Positions 49,593 through 64,000 of a stretch of 64,000 nt of DNA are shown here, piece by piece (the stretch's first letter is position 1; each line of letters starts with the position of its first letter). A model generated the notes under the pieces. That model was not told where the DNA came from. It did no database searches and saw only the letters and a program-made list of their open reading frames with translations. The stretch is from Streptosporangium saharense (GTDB lineage Bacteria > Actinomycetota > Actinomycetes > Streptosporangiales > Streptosporangiaceae), in the NCBI RefSeq assembly GCF_014203715.1, contig NZ_JACHJP010000003.1, forward strand, positions 705,876 through 769,875, written 5' to 3'. Both the position numbers and the translations under genes were made by a program.

Positions 49593-50897
49593 TCAAGCCT
49601 CGGCGACTGCCGTACGGCGGGCACGTTCGCGCACGGCGTGCTCGTCGGTGCGGGCGTCGTAGTGCCGGAAGGCGGGCAGCAGCGCCGCCATCGCCGCGAC
49701 CGCGCCGACGCACAGCAGCCCGCCGATCCCCATGGAGAAGCGGGTGCCACCGAGCTGGGCCATCAGGCCCGCCCGCGCGTTACCCAGCATCGGGCCGCTG
49801 GTGTAGGAGAGCAGTTCGATCCCGGCCAGGCGGCCCCGCAGCTCGTCGGGGATGGTCTGGTTCCAGATGGTCGAGCGGAAGATGCCGCTGATCATGTCGG
49901 CGGCCCCGGCCAGCGCCAGGAAGGCGAACACGCCCCAGACGGTCGGCATGAGGGCCGCCGCCGCGACCGCGACCCCCCAGACGGCCGCCGCGACGATGAC
50001 GCCCAGGCCGTGCCGGTGGACCCGGGCCGTCCAGCCCGAGGTGGCGGAGGCGACCAGCGAGCCGACGGCGGTCGCGGAGAAGAGCAGGCCGATCGCCTGC
50101 GGGGAGCCCAGTTCACCGGCGAGGAAGGGATACAGGGCGGCGCAGGAGGCGAAGACCATCGCCGCGATGTCCACCAGGTAGGTGCCCATCAGGTCGCGGC
50201 GCCGTACGGCGTAGCGGACGCCCTCGACGAGCGCCGCGATCGAGGCCGGGGGAGCGTCCTCGGACTGCGCGGGCATCCTGACCATCCAGAGCAGGACCAT
50301 GGAGAGCAGGAAGGTGACCACGTCGAGGCCGTAGGCCGCCGCGACGCCGAACACGGCGGCGATCAGGCCGCTGAGCGCGGGACCGACGATGGCGCCGAGG
50401 GTCCAGCGGAAGCCGGAGAGCGCGGCGGCGGCGCCGACCTGGTCATGCCTGACCACCCGGGGCATCAGCGCCTCCAGGCTGGGCCGCTGCAGGCTGCCCA
50501 GTCCCGCGCTGAGCGCCCCGACCACGTACAGCACCCAGATCTGCGGCTCGGGCAGCAGCGCGTTGACCGTCAGGGCGACGACCGTGACGCAGAGCCCGGC
50601 CTCCGTGTAGAGGATGATCTTGCGCCGGTCCAGCGCGTCGGCGATCGCGCCGCCCCACAGGCCGCACAGCACCATCGGCACGAACTCGGCCGCGCTGACC
50701 AGGCCGACCGCCACGTAGGAGTCGGTGAGCTGCTTCATCTGCAGCGGGAGCGCGACCAGGGTGAGGAAGGTGCCGAACATCGTGATCGCGCCCGAGGCGA
50801 ACAGCAGCCGGAAGTCCCGTGAGTCGCGCAGCGGCCCCAGGTCCATTCCGATCCTGCGCAGCAGGCTCCCCGAGGAGCGATCAGGATTCTTCGGCAC
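49593..50897 (-). CDS. MFS transporter, EntS-like exporter
   Basis: A 434-residue, 12-helix major facilitator. MDLGPLRDSRDFRLLFASGAITMFGTFLTLVALPLQM is the usual start of the EntS/DUF894-type exporters, with motif A-like LWGGAIADALDRRKIILYTE. Motif-C-like region ALSGFRWTLGAIVGPALSGL. It lies 63 bases downstream of the acyl-CoA ligase gene and may be co-transcribed with it. The GTG start lacks a clear ribosome-binding site; the ATG of MDLGPL is an alternative. Substrate unknown. Confidence 0.85.
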   Translation of the reverse strand: MPKNPDRSSGSLLRRIGMDLGPLRDSRDFRLLFASGAITMFGTFLTLVALPLQMKQLTDSYVAVGLVSAAEFVPMVLCGLWGGAIADALDRRKIILYTEAGLCVTVVALTVNALLPEPQIWVLYVVGALSAGLGSLQRPSLEALMPRVVRHDQVGAAAALSGFRWTLGAIVGPALSGLIAAVFGVAAAYGLDVVTFLLSMVLLWMVRMPAQSEDAPPASIAALVEGVRYAVRRRDLMGTYLVDIAAMVFASCAALYPFLAGELGSPQAIGLLFSATAVGSLVASATSGWTARVHRHGLGVIVAAAVWGVAVAAAALMPTVWGVFAFLALAGAADMISGIFRSTIWNQTIPDELRGRLAGIELLSYTSGPMLGNARAGLMAQLGGTRFSMGIGGLLCVGAVAAMAALLPAFRHYDARTDEHAVRERARRTAVAEA

Positions 50898-50960
50898 AAG
50901 GAGCTAGTTTTGACACCGGCCCTCACCGGCGCAAACGGTTTTTCACCCGTCGGAGGCGGG

Positions 50961-52622
50961 TCAGGAGCCGATGACCTCCCGGCGCAGGACCGTCTTGAGG
51001 ACCTTGCCGCCGGGGTTGCGGGGCAGCTCACCCTCACGGACCCAGAACCGGACGGGGATCTTGAAGGCCGCGATCCGCTCGCGCAGGAAGGTCCGCAGCT
51101 CCTCCTCCGCCACGGGGGAGGCGAGCCGTACGACCGCGCCGACCTCCTCGCCCAGCTCCTCGTGCGGGATGCCGATCACCGCGGCGTCCTCGACCGCGGG
51201 GTGCTCGAACAGCGCCGCCTCGACCTCGGCGCAGTAGACGTTCTCCCCACCCCGGATGACCATGTCCTTGGCCCGGTCGACGACGTAGACGAAGCCCTCC
51301 TCGTCGACCCTGGCCAGGTCTCCGGTGCGCAGCCAGCCGTCCGCGAAGGCCTCCTCGGTCTCCCGGGGCCTGTTCCAGTAGCCGAGGATCACGTTCGGGC
51401 CGCGCAGGCGCAGCTCGCCGACCTCGCCGACCGGCAGCTCCTCACCCGTGGGGCCGGTGATGCGCACGTCAACGACCGGCATGGGAAGGCCGACGCTGTC
51501 GGGCCTGGCCAGATAGTCGGGGCCGCTGTTGCCGATGGCCAGCGCGGTGGTCTCCGTCATGCCGTACCCGTTGGTGGGGGAGCGGCTCGGCAGCAGCTCG
51601 GTGAGGCGTTCGAGCAGTCTCGGCGGGGCGGGGGCGCCGCCGTACCCGAGGGAGGTGAGGCTTGAGACGTCGGCGTCGGCCAGGCCCGGGTGGGACAGCA
51701 GCTGCCAGACGTTGGTCGGCACGCCGCTGAGGTTGGTGACGCGTTCCCGTTCGATGAGTTCGAGCGCGCGTCCGGCGTCCCAGCGGTGCATCAGCACCAG
51801 GCAGTCGCCGCCGAACATGGTGGTCGTCATCACCGCGAAGCAGCCGGTGGCGTGGAACAGGGGGACGGTCAGGAGCGTGACGCGGCGCCTTCCCGCCTTC
51901 CGCGCCGGGTCCCTGCCCGCCCTGACCATGCTGCGGGTCGTGTTGTAGGCCACGGTCATGGGGGACTGGCCCAGGTTGCGGTGGCTGCCGAGCGCGCCCT
52001 TCGGACGGCCGGTGGTGCCCGAGGTGTACAGGATGGTCGCGGGGTCCTCGGGGGAGAGGTGAACCGGTGGCGGTGTCGCGTCCGGCTCGACGGTGCCCAG
52101 CACCTCGTCGAAGGCGCGGGCGCCCGCGGGGACCTCGCCGCGCGCCACGATCATCGGGCACCCGGTCCCGGCGAGCGCCGCGGCGCGCTCACCGTCGGCG
52201 ATCAGCACCCGCGCCCCCGAGTCCGCGAGGCCGAACTCCAGCTCCCTGGCGCTCCACCACGCGTTGAGGGGTACGGCGACGCCTCCCGCGGCCAGCGCCG
52301 CGGAGAAGGCGATCACCCATTCGGGGTAGTTGCGCATGGCGATGGCCACCCGGTCGCCCCGGGCCACGCCGTACTCCCCGGCCAGGCGCCCGGCCAGGGT
52401 GGCGGCGCGCAGGTAGTGCTCCTCGTAGGTGACGCGCTCGTCCTCGTAGACGAGGAAGACCCTGTCGCCGTGGCGTCTGGTGGCCTCAAGCAGCGCGCGG
52501 AAGTGGGCCGGGGCGTGCTTCCAGGTCCTGACCGGGCCGCAGGGACCGGGGACCTCCTCCATCTCGAAGAGCTGCCCCGGGGCGGTGAGCCGAGCCAGGA
52601 CCTGGTCGTGAGGGACGGCCAT
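50961..52622 (-). CDS. AMP-dependent acyl-CoA synthetase/ligase
   Basis: ANL-superfamily enzyme of 553 residues that activates a carboxylic acid as acyl-AMP then acyl-CoA. A3 motif ILYTSGTTGRPKGALGSH, A5 TNGYGMTETT, A7 DGWLRTGDLARVDEEG, A8 DRAKDMVIRGGENVYCAEVE, A10 Lys in NPGGKVLKTVLRRE. The long N-terminus and LFHATGCFAV loop suggest a fatty or aryl acid, but the substrate is not determinable. ATG start with GGGGAG 9 bases upstream. It is divergent from the arg operon. Confidence 0.9.
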   Translation of the reverse strand: MAVPHDQVLARLTAPGQLFEMEEVPGPCGPVRTWKHAPAHFRALLEATRRHGDRVFLVYEDERVTYEEHYLRAATLAGRLAGEYGVARGDRVAIAMRNYPEWVIAFSAALAAGGVAVPLNAWWSARELEFGLADSGARVLIADGERAAALAGTGCPMIVARGEVPAGARAFDEVLGTVEPDATPPPVHLSPEDPATILYTSGTTGRPKGALGSHRNLGQSPMTVAYNTTRSMVRAGRDPARKAGRRRVTLLTVPLFHATGCFAVMTTTMFGGDCLVLMHRWDAGRALELIERERVTNLSGVPTNVWQLLSHPGLADADVSSLTSLGYGGAPAPPRLLERLTELLPSRSPTNGYGMTETTALAIGNSGPDYLARPDSVGLPMPVVDVRITGPTGEELPVGEVGELRLRGPNVILGYWNRPRETEEAFADGWLRTGDLARVDEEGFVYVVDRAKDMVIRGGENVYCAEVEAALFEHPAVEDAAVIGIPHEELGEEVGAVVRLASPVAEEELRTFLRERIAAFKIPVRFWVREGELPRNPGGKVLKTVLRREVIGS

Positions 52623-52752
52623 GCGTTCGTACTCCCCAGAGATGAAGGGGCGGGAAACATCACGATACCGGGAGGGACCGGAGCGAACCTCCGTGCCGGA
52701 AACGCATGGGTTTTGTCACCTTTTGTGGACCAAAGGGTAGATTGTCTGATGC

Positions 52753-52781
52753 TTGCATGGCGATCCCTTGGCGTGCATAAT
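52753..52781 (+). promoter_or_regulatory. Promoter of the arginine biosynthesis operon
   Basis: TTGCAT (52753-52758), 17-base spacer, CATAAT (52776-52781). It lies in an AT-rich island that contrasts with the genome. Transcription would begin near 52788, just before the ARG box. Confidence 0.75.
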
Positions 52782-52800
52782 CTTTCTAGTAAGTTCATGA

Positions 52801-55006
<2,206 letters not shown>

Positions 55007-55010
<4 letters not shown>

Positions 55011-55950
55011 CGTCCAGGGTCCAGGCCGCCCTGGCCAAGGCGCACACGCTGATCGAGGCGCTGCCCTGGCTCGCCCGTTTCCAGGGCGCGACCGTCGTCA
55101 TCAAGTACGGCGGCAACGCCATGACCGAGGAGCACCTGAGGGAGAAGTTCGCCGACGACGTCGTCTTCCTGCGCTACGCCGGTCTCCGGCCGGTGATCGT
55201 GCACGGCGGCGGCCCCCAGATCAACGCCCAGCTCGACCGGCTCGGCATCGAGTCCACCTTCACCGCGGGCCTGCGGGTCACCACCCCCGAGGCCATGCAG
55301 GTCGTCAGGATGGTCCTGGTCGGCCAGGTCAACCGCGACGTCGTCGGCCTGATCAACCGGCACGGGCCGCTCGCGATCGGCATGTCCGGCGAGGACGCCC
55401 ACCTGTTCACCGCGGTCCGCAAGCACGCCGTCGTGGACGGCGTCACGGTGGACATCGGCCAGGTCGGCGACATCGTCGAGGTCGAGGCCGGGGCGGTCAG
55501 GGCGCTGCTCGACGACGGGCGCATCCCCGTCGTCTCCTCCATCGCGCGCAGCGAGGACGGCACCGTCTACAACGTCAACGCCGACACCGCGGCCGCCGCC
55601 CTCGCCGTGGCGCTCGGCGCCTCCAAGCTGATCGTCCTGACCGACGTCGAGGGCCTCTACCGCGACTGGCGCCCCGACGCCGCCGACGGCGAGAACGAGG
55701 TCATCAGGCGGCTGACGGCGACCGACCTCGCCAAGCTCCTGCCCGGCCTGTCCAGCGGCATGGTGCCCAAGATGGAGGCCTGCCTGAACGCGGTCCGCGG
55801 CGGCGTGCCCCAGGCGCACGTGCTCGACGGCAGGGTGCCCCACTCGGTGCTGCTGGAGATCTTCACCGACGAGGGCGTCGGCACCATGGTCCTGCCGGAC
55901 ACGGCCGCACGGCGGGCGAGCACCACCAACGAGCTGAACGGGAGTGACAC

Positions 55951-55954
<4 letters not shown>
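55007..55954 (+). CDS. argB: Acetylglutamate kinase
   Basis: Second and usually feedback-inhibited step. It has 315 residues. ATP-binding [10 protein letters not shown], substrate loop [50 protein letters not shown], and [13 protein letters not shown]. The N-terminal helix ([18 protein letters not shown]), found in arginine-sensitive hexameric kinases, is present, which predicts feedback inhibition. Stop overlaps argD (GTGA). Confidence 0.96.
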
Positions 55955-58599
<2,645 letters not shown>

Positions 58600-58665
58600 C
58601 CCGCTCACGCGGGCCGCCCCAGCTCGAACCAGAACCACCTGCACAAGACTTTGGAGAAACTGATC

Positions 58666-59865
58666 ATGACTGACCGGGTCGTACTCGCCTTCTCCGGCGG
58701 CCTCGACACCTCCGTCGCCATCCCGTTCCTCGCGGAGAAGACCGGAGCCGAGGTGATCGCCGTGGCCATCGACGTCGGCCAGGACGGCGAGGACATGGAG
58801 GTCATCCGCAAGCGGGCCATCGACTGCGGCGCTGCCGAGTCCGTCGTCGTCGACGCCCGCGAGGAGTTCGCCACCGACTTCTGCGTTCCCGCCCTGCAGG
58901 CGAACGCGCTCTACATGGACCGCTACCCGCTGGTCTCCGCGCTGTCCAGGCCGCTGATCGTCAAGCACCTGGCCGCCGCCGCCAAGCAGTTCGGCGGCAC
59001 CCACGTCGCCCACGGCTGCACCGGCAAGGGCAACGACCAGGTCCGCTTCGAGGCCGGCCTCGCGGCGCTCTTCCCCGAGCTGAAGGTCATCGCCCCCGCC
59101 CGCGACTACGCGTGGACCAGGGACAAGGCGATCGCCTACGCCGAGGAGAAGAACCTCCCGATCGAGACCAGCAAGAAGAACCCCTACTCGATCGACCAGA
59201 ACATCTGGGGCAGGGCCGTGGAGACCGGCTTCCTGGAGGACATCTGGAACGGCCCCGTCGAGGACGTCTACTCCTACACCGCCGACCCGGCCCAGCCGCG
59301 TGAGGCCGACGAGGTCATCATCAGCTTCGTCAAGGGCGTCCCGGTCGCGCTCGACGGGCGTCACCTGACCCCGTTCCAGATCATCTCCGAGCTCAACCAG
59401 CGCGCGGGCGCCCAGGGCGTCGGCAGGCTCGACATGGTCGAGGACAGGCTCGTCGGCATCAAGTCCCGCGAGGTCTACGAGGCGCCGGGCGCCATCGCGC
59501 TGATCACCGCGCACATGGAGCTGGAGAACGTCACCGTCGAGCGTGACCTGGCCAGGTTCAAGCGCTCCGTGGACCAGCGCTGGGGCGAGCTGGTCTACGA
59601 CGGCCTGTGGTTCTCCCCGCTGAAGAAGGCCCTGGACGTCTTCATCGCCGAGGCCCAGCAGCACGTCACCGGTGAGATCCGGATGGTCCTGCACGGCGGC
59701 CGGGCCACCGTGACCGGCAGGCGCTCCGAGGCCTCGCTGTACGACTTCAACCTCGCCACCTACGACACCGGCGACACCTTCGACCAGTCCCTGGCCAAGG
59801 GCTTCGTCGAGCTGTGGAGCCTTCCTTCCAAGATCGCGTCGGCGCGGGACGCCCGGCTGGCCTGA
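58666..59865 (+). CDS. argG: Argininosuccinate synthase
   Basis: Joins citrulline and aspartate with ATP. It has 399 residues from ATG 58666 (TTGGAG about 9 bases upstream). PP-loop [16 protein letters not shown], substrate-binding [14 protein letters not shown], and the [17 protein letters not shown] block are typical of the longer actinobacterial type. It lies 66 bases after argR. Confidence 0.95.
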   Translation: MTDRVVLAFSGGLDTSVAIPFLAEKTGAEVIAVAIDVGQDGEDMEVIRKRAIDCGAAESVVVDAREEFATDFCVPALQANALYMDRYPLVSALSRPLIVKHLAAAAKQFGGTHVAHGCTGKGNDQVRFEAGLAALFPELKVIAPARDYAWTRDKAIAYAEEKNLPIETSKKNPYSIDQNIWGRAVETGFLEDIWNGPVEDVYSYTADPAQPREADEVIISFVKGVPVALDGRHLTPFQIISELNQRAGAQGVGRLDMVEDRLVGIKSREVYEAPGAIALITAHMELENVTVERDLARFKRSVDQRWGELVYDGLWFSPLKKALDVFIAEAQQHVTGEIRMVLHGGRATVTGRRSEASLYDFNLATYDTGDTFDQSLAKGFVELWSLPSKIASARDARLA

Positions 59866-59907
59866 TTGGGCTAAGGTCGCGGATTGGAAATGGGGAGGAG
59901 AACAACG

Positions 59908-61326
59908 GTGACTGATGGTGGTAAGCCGATGCGGCTGTGGGGCGGCCGGTTCGAGGGAGGTCCGGCCGACGCGCTGACCAGGCTCTCGGTGAGCGTGCAC
60001 TTCGACTGGCGGCTCGTGCCGTACGACCTGCTGGCCTCGCGCGCGCACGCCCGGGTGCTGCACCGCGCGGGCCTGCTCACCGAGGACGAGCTGGGACGCA
60101 TGATCGGCGCTCTGGACGACCTTGAGCGGGCCTGCAAGGCGGGCGAGTTCCGGCCGACCGTGGCCGACGAGGACGTCCACACCGCGCTTGAGCGCGGCCT
60201 GCTGGAGCGCCTTGGCACGCTCGGCGGCAAGCTCCGCGCGGGCCGCAGCCGCAACGACCAGATCGCCACCGATCTCCGCCTCTACCTCCGCGACCACGTC
60301 AGGCACATCGTGTCCCGGCTGGTGGAGCTGGAGACCGCGCTGATGAGCCAGGCCGAGCAGCACGCCGAGACGGCGGCTCCCGGCATGACCCACCTGCAGC
60401 ACGCGCAGCCGGTCTCCTTCGGCCACCAGCTCCTGGCCCACGTCCACGCCTTCGCCCGCGACATCGACAGGCTGCGCGACTGGGACAGGCGGGCCTCCGT
60501 CTCCCCGCTCGGCTCGGGCGCGCTCGCGGGCTCGTCCCTGCCACTCGACCCGCAGGCCGTGGCCAGGGAGCTCGGCTTCGACTCCGCGGCGCCCAACTCG
60601 ATGGACGCCGTGGCCGACCGTGACTTCGCCGCGGAGTTCCTGTTCGACGCGGCGATGATCGGCGTGCACCTGTCGCGGCTCGGCGAGGAGATCGTCCTGT
60701 GGGCCTCGCAGGAGTTCCGCTGGATCGAGATGGACGACGCCTACTCGACCGGCTCGTCGATCATGCCGCAGAAGAAGAACCCCGACGTCGCCGAGCTGGC
60801 CAGGGGCAAGAGCGGTCGTCTCATCGGCAACCTCATGTCGCTGCTGACGACGCTCAAGGGCCTGCCGCTGACCTACAACCGCGACCTGCAGGAGGACAAG
60901 GAGCCGGTCTTCGACTCCGTTGACACCCTGCTGCTGGTCCTGCCCGCGATGGCCGGTCTGGTCTCCACCATGCGCGTCAACACCGCCAAGCTGGAGTCCT
61001 CGGCCCCCGACGGGTTCGCCCTGGCGACGGACCTGGCCGAGCTGCTGGTGCGCAGGGGCGTCGCCTTCAGGGACGCGCACGAGGCCGTCGGTCACCTGGT
61101 CGTCTGGTGCCAGGTCAACGACAAGGACTTCGACCAGCTCACCGACGAGGAACTGCTCAAGGTCTCGCCGCACTTCACCCCCGACACCCGCGAGGTGCTC
61201 TCGGTGCCGGGCGCGCTCGCGGCCCGCAAGGCCCACGGAGGCACGGCCCCCGACCGGGTGCGCGACCAGCTTCTCGACCTGCGAGAGACCGTCGACGGTC
61301 AGGCGGCGTGGGCGAGCGGCAACTGA
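59908..61326 (+). CDS. argH: Argininosuccinate lyase
   Basis: Final step, releasing arginine and fumarate. It has 472 residues from GTG 59908, with GGAGGAG 7 bases upstream. [22 protein letters not shown], the catalytic His region [17 protein letters not shown] and the family signature [15 protein letters not shown] are present. Its 3' end overlaps the next gene by 19 bases. Confidence 0.96.
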   Translation: MTDGGKPMRLWGGRFEGGPADALTRLSVSVHFDWRLVPYDLLASRAHARVLHRAGLLTEDELGRMIGALDDLERACKAGEFRPTVADEDVHTALERGLLERLGTLGGKLRAGRSRNDQIATDLRLYLRDHVRHIVSRLVELETALMSQAEQHAETAAPGMTHLQHAQPVSFGHQLLAHVHAFARDIDRLRDWDRRASVSPLGSGALAGSSLPLDPQAVARELGFDSAAPNSMDAVADRDFAAEFLFDAAMIGVHLSRLGEEIVLWASQEFRWIEMDDAYSTGSSIMPQKKNPDVAELARGKSGRLIGNLMSLLTTLKGLPLTYNRDLQEDKEPVFDSVDTLLLVLPAMAGLVSTMRVNTAKLESSAPDGFALATDLAELLVRRGVAFRDAHEAVGHLVVWCQVNDKDFDQLTDEELLKVSPHFTPDTREVLSVPGALAARKAHGGTAPDRVRDQLLDLRETVDGQAAWASGN

Positions 61327-61925
61327 CCCGCGACTTCTTCGACAGGCCGGGACCCGAGGTCGCCCCCGACCTGCTGGGCCGTGTGATCGCATACGGCCCC
61401 GTCGCCGTCCGTCTCACCGAGGTCGAGGCGTACGGCGTGCCCGGCCAGGACCCGGCCTCCCACACCTTCCGTGGCAGGACGGCGCGCAACGCGGTGATGT
61501 TCGGGCCCCCGGGGCACCTGTACGTCTACTTCACCTACGGCATGCATTTTTGCGCCAACCTGGTCTGCCTGCCGGAGGGGATCGGCTCGGGCGTGCTGCT
61601 GCGGGCCGGTGAGGTGGTCGCCGGGGCCGAGATCGCCACGGCGCGCAGGGCGGCGGGCGCGAGCCGTACGGTCCCCGGGCGTGACCTCGCCCGCGGGCCC
61701 GCGCGTCTGGCGGTCGCGCTCGGGTTCACCCGGGAGCACAACGGGCTCGACGCCTGCCCGCCGGGACCGGTCACCGTCCTTGAGGGGGAGCCCGCCAAGC
61801 CCGACCTGATCCGTTCCGGGCCGCGCACCGGTGTCTCGACGGGCCGGGACACCCCCTGGCGTTTCTGGATCGACGGCGACCGTACGGTCTCTCCCTACCG
61901 GCCGCACGTTCCGCGGCGTCGGTAG
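61308..61925 (+). CDS. 3-methyladenine DNA glycosylase, AAG/Mpg family
   Basis: Base-excision repair glycosylase for alkylated purines. It has 205 residues from GTG 61308, inside the end of argH. LARDLLG-like [11 protein letters not shown], catalytic Glu in [53 protein letters not shown] and the [16 protein letters not shown] block match the family. The argH-mpg-tyrS arrangement is common in actinobacteria. Translation is probably coupled to argH. Confidence 0.92.
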   Translation: MGERQLTRDFFDRPGPEVAPDLLGRVIAYGPVAVRLTEVEAYGVPGQDPASHTFRGRTARNAVMFGPPGHLYVYFTYGMHFCANLVCLPEGIGSGVLLRAGEVVAGAEIATARRAAGASRTVPGRDLARGPARLAVALGFTREHNGLDACPPGPVTVLEGEPAKPDLIRSGPRTGVSTGRDTPWRFWIDGDRTVSPYRPHVPRRR

Positions 61926-62017
61926 GGGTTCGCTACCAAGTGGCGAAGTGGTGTGGAGATCGGGCAGGCTGTAGGCGAAGCCGTACCTGACCTTTCGAGC
62001 ATTGGAAAGCAAAGATC

Positions 62018-63295
62018 GTGACCGAGATTCTGGATGACCTCGCCTGGCGCGGCCTGATCGCGCAGTCCACCGACATCGACGCCCTGCGCGCGGCGATGGC
62101 CGAGGGTCCGATCACGGTCTATTGCGGCTTCGACCCGACCGCGCCCTCCCTGCACGTCGGCAACCTGGTCCCGCTGCTGACCCTCACCCGCCTGCAGCGG
62201 GCAGGGCACCGGATCATCGGCCTGGTCGGCGGCGCGACGGGCCTCATCGGCGACCCGAGCGGCCGGAGCACCGAGCGGTCGCTCAACTCCTCCGAGGTCG
62301 TCGCCGAATGGGTCGCACGGATCCGGGTCCAACTGGAGAAGTTCCTCGACTTCTCCGAGTTCTCCGAGAAGAGCGGCGGCCTGCTGGTCAGCAACCTCGA
62401 CTGGACCGAGGGCATGTCCGCGATCGACTTCCTGCGCGACGTCGGCAAGCACTTTCCGGTCAACCGGATGCTGGCCCGCGAGTCGGTCTCGGCCCGCCTG
62501 GGCGGTGACGGGCTCAGCTACACCGAGTTCAGCTACCAGATCCTGCAGGCCAACGACTACCTGGAGCTGAACAGGCGCTACGGCTGCACGCTGCAGATCG
62601 GCGGCAGCGACCAGTGGGGCAACATCACCGCGGGCACCGACCTGATCCGCAGGGTGACCGGTGGCCACGTGCACGCGCTGACCGTGCCGCTGATCACCAA
62701 GGCCGACGGGACCAAGTTCGGCAAGACGGCCGGTGGCGCGGTGTGGCTCAACCCGGAGATGACCTCGCCGTACGCCTTCTACCAGTTCTGGCTGAACGCC
62801 GACGACCGCGACGTGGTGAAGTTCCTCAAGATCTACAGCTTCAGGTCCCGTGAGGAGATCGAGGAGCTGGAGAAGGCGTCCGCGGCGCGGCCCGCGGCCC
62901 GGGAGGCCCAGCGCGCGCTCGCCGAGGAGTTCACCACGCTGCTGCACGGCGCTGACGAGTGCGCCGCCGTGATCGCGGCCTCCGCGGCCCTGTTCGGTCA
63001 GGGATCGCTGGAGGAACTGCCCGCGCGGACGCTGGGGGAGGCCCTGGAGGAGGTGCCGCGTGCCGAGATCTCCGAGTTGGGCGCCTCCTACGTCGACCTG
63101 CTCGCGCAGAGCGGGCTGGTCGAGTCGAAGTCCGCGGCCCGCAGGGCGGTCAAGGAGGGCGGCGCCTACCTCAACAACGTGAAGGTCACCGACGAGGCCT
63201 ACGTGCCCACGGCCGAGGACCTGCTGCACGGGCGGTTCCTGGTGTTGCGGCGCGGCAAGCGCTCCGTCGGGGGCGTCGAGCTGCTTGGTGCCTGA
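62018..63295 (+). CDS. tyrS: Tyrosyl-tRNA synthetase
   Basis: Class I enzyme of 425 residues, GTG start. [20 protein letters not shown] holds the HIGH-type motif (HVGN), [12 protein letters not shown] binds tyrosine, and [17 protein letters not shown] holds the KMSKS-type motif (KFGKT). A C-terminal S4 RNA-binding domain follows ([21 protein letters not shown]). No T-box-like leader is visible in the 92-base upstream gap. Confidence 0.96.
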   Translation: MTEILDDLAWRGLIAQSTDIDALRAAMAEGPITVYCGFDPTAPSLHVGNLVPLLTLTRLQRAGHRIIGLVGGATGLIGDPSGRSTERSLNSSEVVAEWVARIRVQLEKFLDFSEFSEKSGGLLVSNLDWTEGMSAIDFLRDVGKHFPVNRMLARESVSARLGGDGLSYTEFSYQILQANDYLELNRRYGCTLQIGGSDQWGNITAGTDLIRRVTGGHVHALTVPLITKADGTKFGKTAGGAVWLNPEMTSPYAFYQFWLNADDRDVVKFLKIYSFRSREEIEELEKASAARPAAREAQRALAEEFTTLLHGADECAAVIAASAALFGQGSLEELPARTLGEALEEVPRAEISELGASYVDLLAQSGLVESKSAARRAVKEGGAYLNNVKVTDEAYVPTAEDLLHGRFLVLRRGKRSVGGVELLGA

Positions 63296-63316
63296 CGCTT
63301 CTGCGGGTCTGTGATG

Positions 63317-63352
63317 GATGCCTCGGTGACAACACCGGGGCATCCGTTGTTT
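63317..63352 (+). terminator. Terminator after tyrS
   Basis: GATGCCTCGGTG (63317-63328) pairs with CACCGGGGCATC (63333-63344) with one G-U pair and a 4-base loop ACAA, followed by CGTTGTTT. It isolates tyrS from the rrn promoters. Confidence 0.82.
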
Positions 63353-63435
63353 AGAACGGTAACGTTTGGGTAGCGAAGGTCACCCGTTCTCGTATGGATC
63401 TACGCTGACCTGCGGTTTCCTCGGATGGGCCTGAT

Positions 63436-63464
63436 TTGACGGGCCTCGGGGGCCCGCCTAGAGT
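63436..63464 (+). promoter_or_regulatory. rrn promoter P1
   Basis: TTGACG (63436-63441), exactly 17-base spacer, TAGAGT (63459-63464). Good match to the housekeeping sigma factor consensus. First of three similar promoters upstream of 16S. Confidence 0.8.
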
Positions 63465-63579
63465 TTCCAGTGCCCCGGAGCGAGCCGGACGCCTGATGCG
63501 CGGACGGGCCCCAGGGCGAACCCCTCTCGACGAACCTCGGTGTTCGGATCATGTGCTGTCCGGCCGGAAAACGGCTGGT

Positions 63580-63608
63580 TTGACACGGTCTGAGTGTCTA
63601 GGTAAGTT
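63580..63608 (+). promoter_or_regulatory. rrn promoter P2
   Basis: TTGACA (63580-63585), 17-base spacer, TAAGTT (63603-63608). The context GGTTTGACACGG is repeated at P3. Confidence 0.8.
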
Positions 63609-63689
63609 TGGAGGGTTGCTCCGGAGACGGGGCAGCGAGATCCTAGCGGGTCTGGTGGGTTGGTGTCGAGGGGCCGCGAACGCGGCGGT

Positions 63690-63719
63690 TTGACACGGGC
63701 CAGCCGGAAATGGTAGGAT
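63690..63719 (+). promoter_or_regulatory. rrn promoter P3
   Basis: TTGACA (63690-63695), 18-base spacer, TAGGAT (63714-63719). It is the nearest promoter to the 16S gene and would start a leader of about 215 nt. Confidence 0.8.
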
Positions 63720-63725
63720 GGAGAT

Positions 63726-63942
63726 GCGGAAGTTGCGCCCCTGAAGTGCTCAACCGAGTGGTTGGGTGGCCGACGGTGTACGCGTCCGTTTCTTGAGAAC
63801 TCAACAGTGTGCTAAAAGCCAGTGCATGAAGCACAAACCCGTCCCACACACTTCAGGTGTGGGGATGGATTCCTTTGGTTGATACACCTCCTCGATGTGT
63901 TCGAGGTGGGTGCTTTCAGCCGGGGTTGACTCGAAAAGCATT
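63726..63942 (+). promoter_or_regulatory. rrn leader with antitermination/processing signals
   Basis: The leader contains TTCTTGAGAACTCAACAGTG (63791-63810), a block found upstream of 16S genes in related actinomycetes and probably part of the boxA/antitermination region. A hairpin follows, CCCACAC/GTGTGGG (63843-63849 with 63857-63863). A further inverted repeat around ACCTC/GAGGT (about 63886-63907) could join the RNase III processing stem. No protein gene is credible here. Confidence 0.6.
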
Positions 63943-64000
63943 GTTTGGAGAGTTTGATCCTGGCTCAGGACGAACGCTGGCGGCGTGCTTAACACATGCA
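63943..64000 (+). rRNA. rrs: 16S ribosomal RNA, 5' end (partial)
   Basis: AGAGTTTGATCCTGGCTCAG at 63950-63969 is the universal 27F primer region (E. coli positions 8-27). It places nucleotide 1 near 63943. The sequence continues GACGAACGCTGGCGGCGTGC to the window edge. Only the first 58 bases are present. Confidence 0.97.

Noticed and set aside
61926..62017. T-box or other riboswitch before tyrS
   Set aside because: Only 92 bases, no T-box consensus, no anti-terminator pairing seen.
63436..63693. Small open frames in the region upstream of 16S rRNA (plus and minus)
   Set aside because: They coincide with three promoters and the rrn leader, have no ribosome-binding sites, and the minus-strand one runs into the rRNA gene.

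Overview
This is a high-GC actinobacterial chromosome segment. GTG and TTG starts are common, genes overlap by 4 bases (ATGA or GTGA), and gene order is typical of Actinomycetia (PIM lipid genes - pdxS/pdxT - yebC - ruvCAB - yajC/secDF - apt - relA; infC-rpmI-rplT; argCJBDFRGH; tyrS - rrn). Phosphatidylinositol-mannoside genes, a Tat-exported PhoD, a P450 and LemA-, DUF948- and DUF6167-type genes fit a filamentous actinomycete. My guess is the Streptosporangiales; the 58 bases of 16S present cannot settle it.
Layout. 1-3.8 kb: end of a probable pgsA, PIM acyltransferase, PimA, a LemA-like protein and a DUF3048 lipoprotein. 3.9-9.8 kb: pdxS and pdxT, split by a phoD - marR - MFS insertion, then yebC. 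9.8-20 kb: Eis-like acetyltransferase, ruvCAB behind an SOS box, yajC-secD-secF, apt and relA. 20-28.6 kb: DUF349 protein, cyclophilin 1, metallo-hydrolase, hisS, aspS, P450 and cyclophilin 2. 28.6-33.4 kb: DUF2231 protein, rarA, and a TetR-controlled pair of membrane proteins, the least explained part of the window. 33.4-40.6 kb: DUF948 and DUF6167 proteins, alaS, ruvX, two tandem mltG genes and aroE. 40.5-41.8 kb: PadR regulator and membrane protein. 41.8-49.6 kb: infC leader and operon, an rRNA methyltransferase, an orphan PAS histidine kinase, pheST and an RraB-like protein. 49.6-52.6 kb: MFS transporter and acyl-CoA ligase. 52.8-61.9 kb: the arginine biosynthesis operon with its own ArgR, then a DNA glycosylase. 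62-64 kb: tyrS and the multi-promoter leader and first bases of a 16S rRNA gene.
Most of the window is housekeeping: translation (six aminoacyl-tRNA synthetase genes coding for five enzymes, IF3, L35, L20, rRNA), recombination and repair (RuvABC, RuvX, RarA, Mpg), protein export, stringent response, cell wall and arginine synthesis. Points of interest are accessory cassettes set into this background, regulatory sites readable by eye (perfect or near-perfect palindromes for MarR, TetR, PadR, LexA and ArgR), two apparently leaderless regulator genes, a probable AUC start for infC, duplicated mltG and cyclophilin genes, and strong avoidance of the hexamer CTCGAG.
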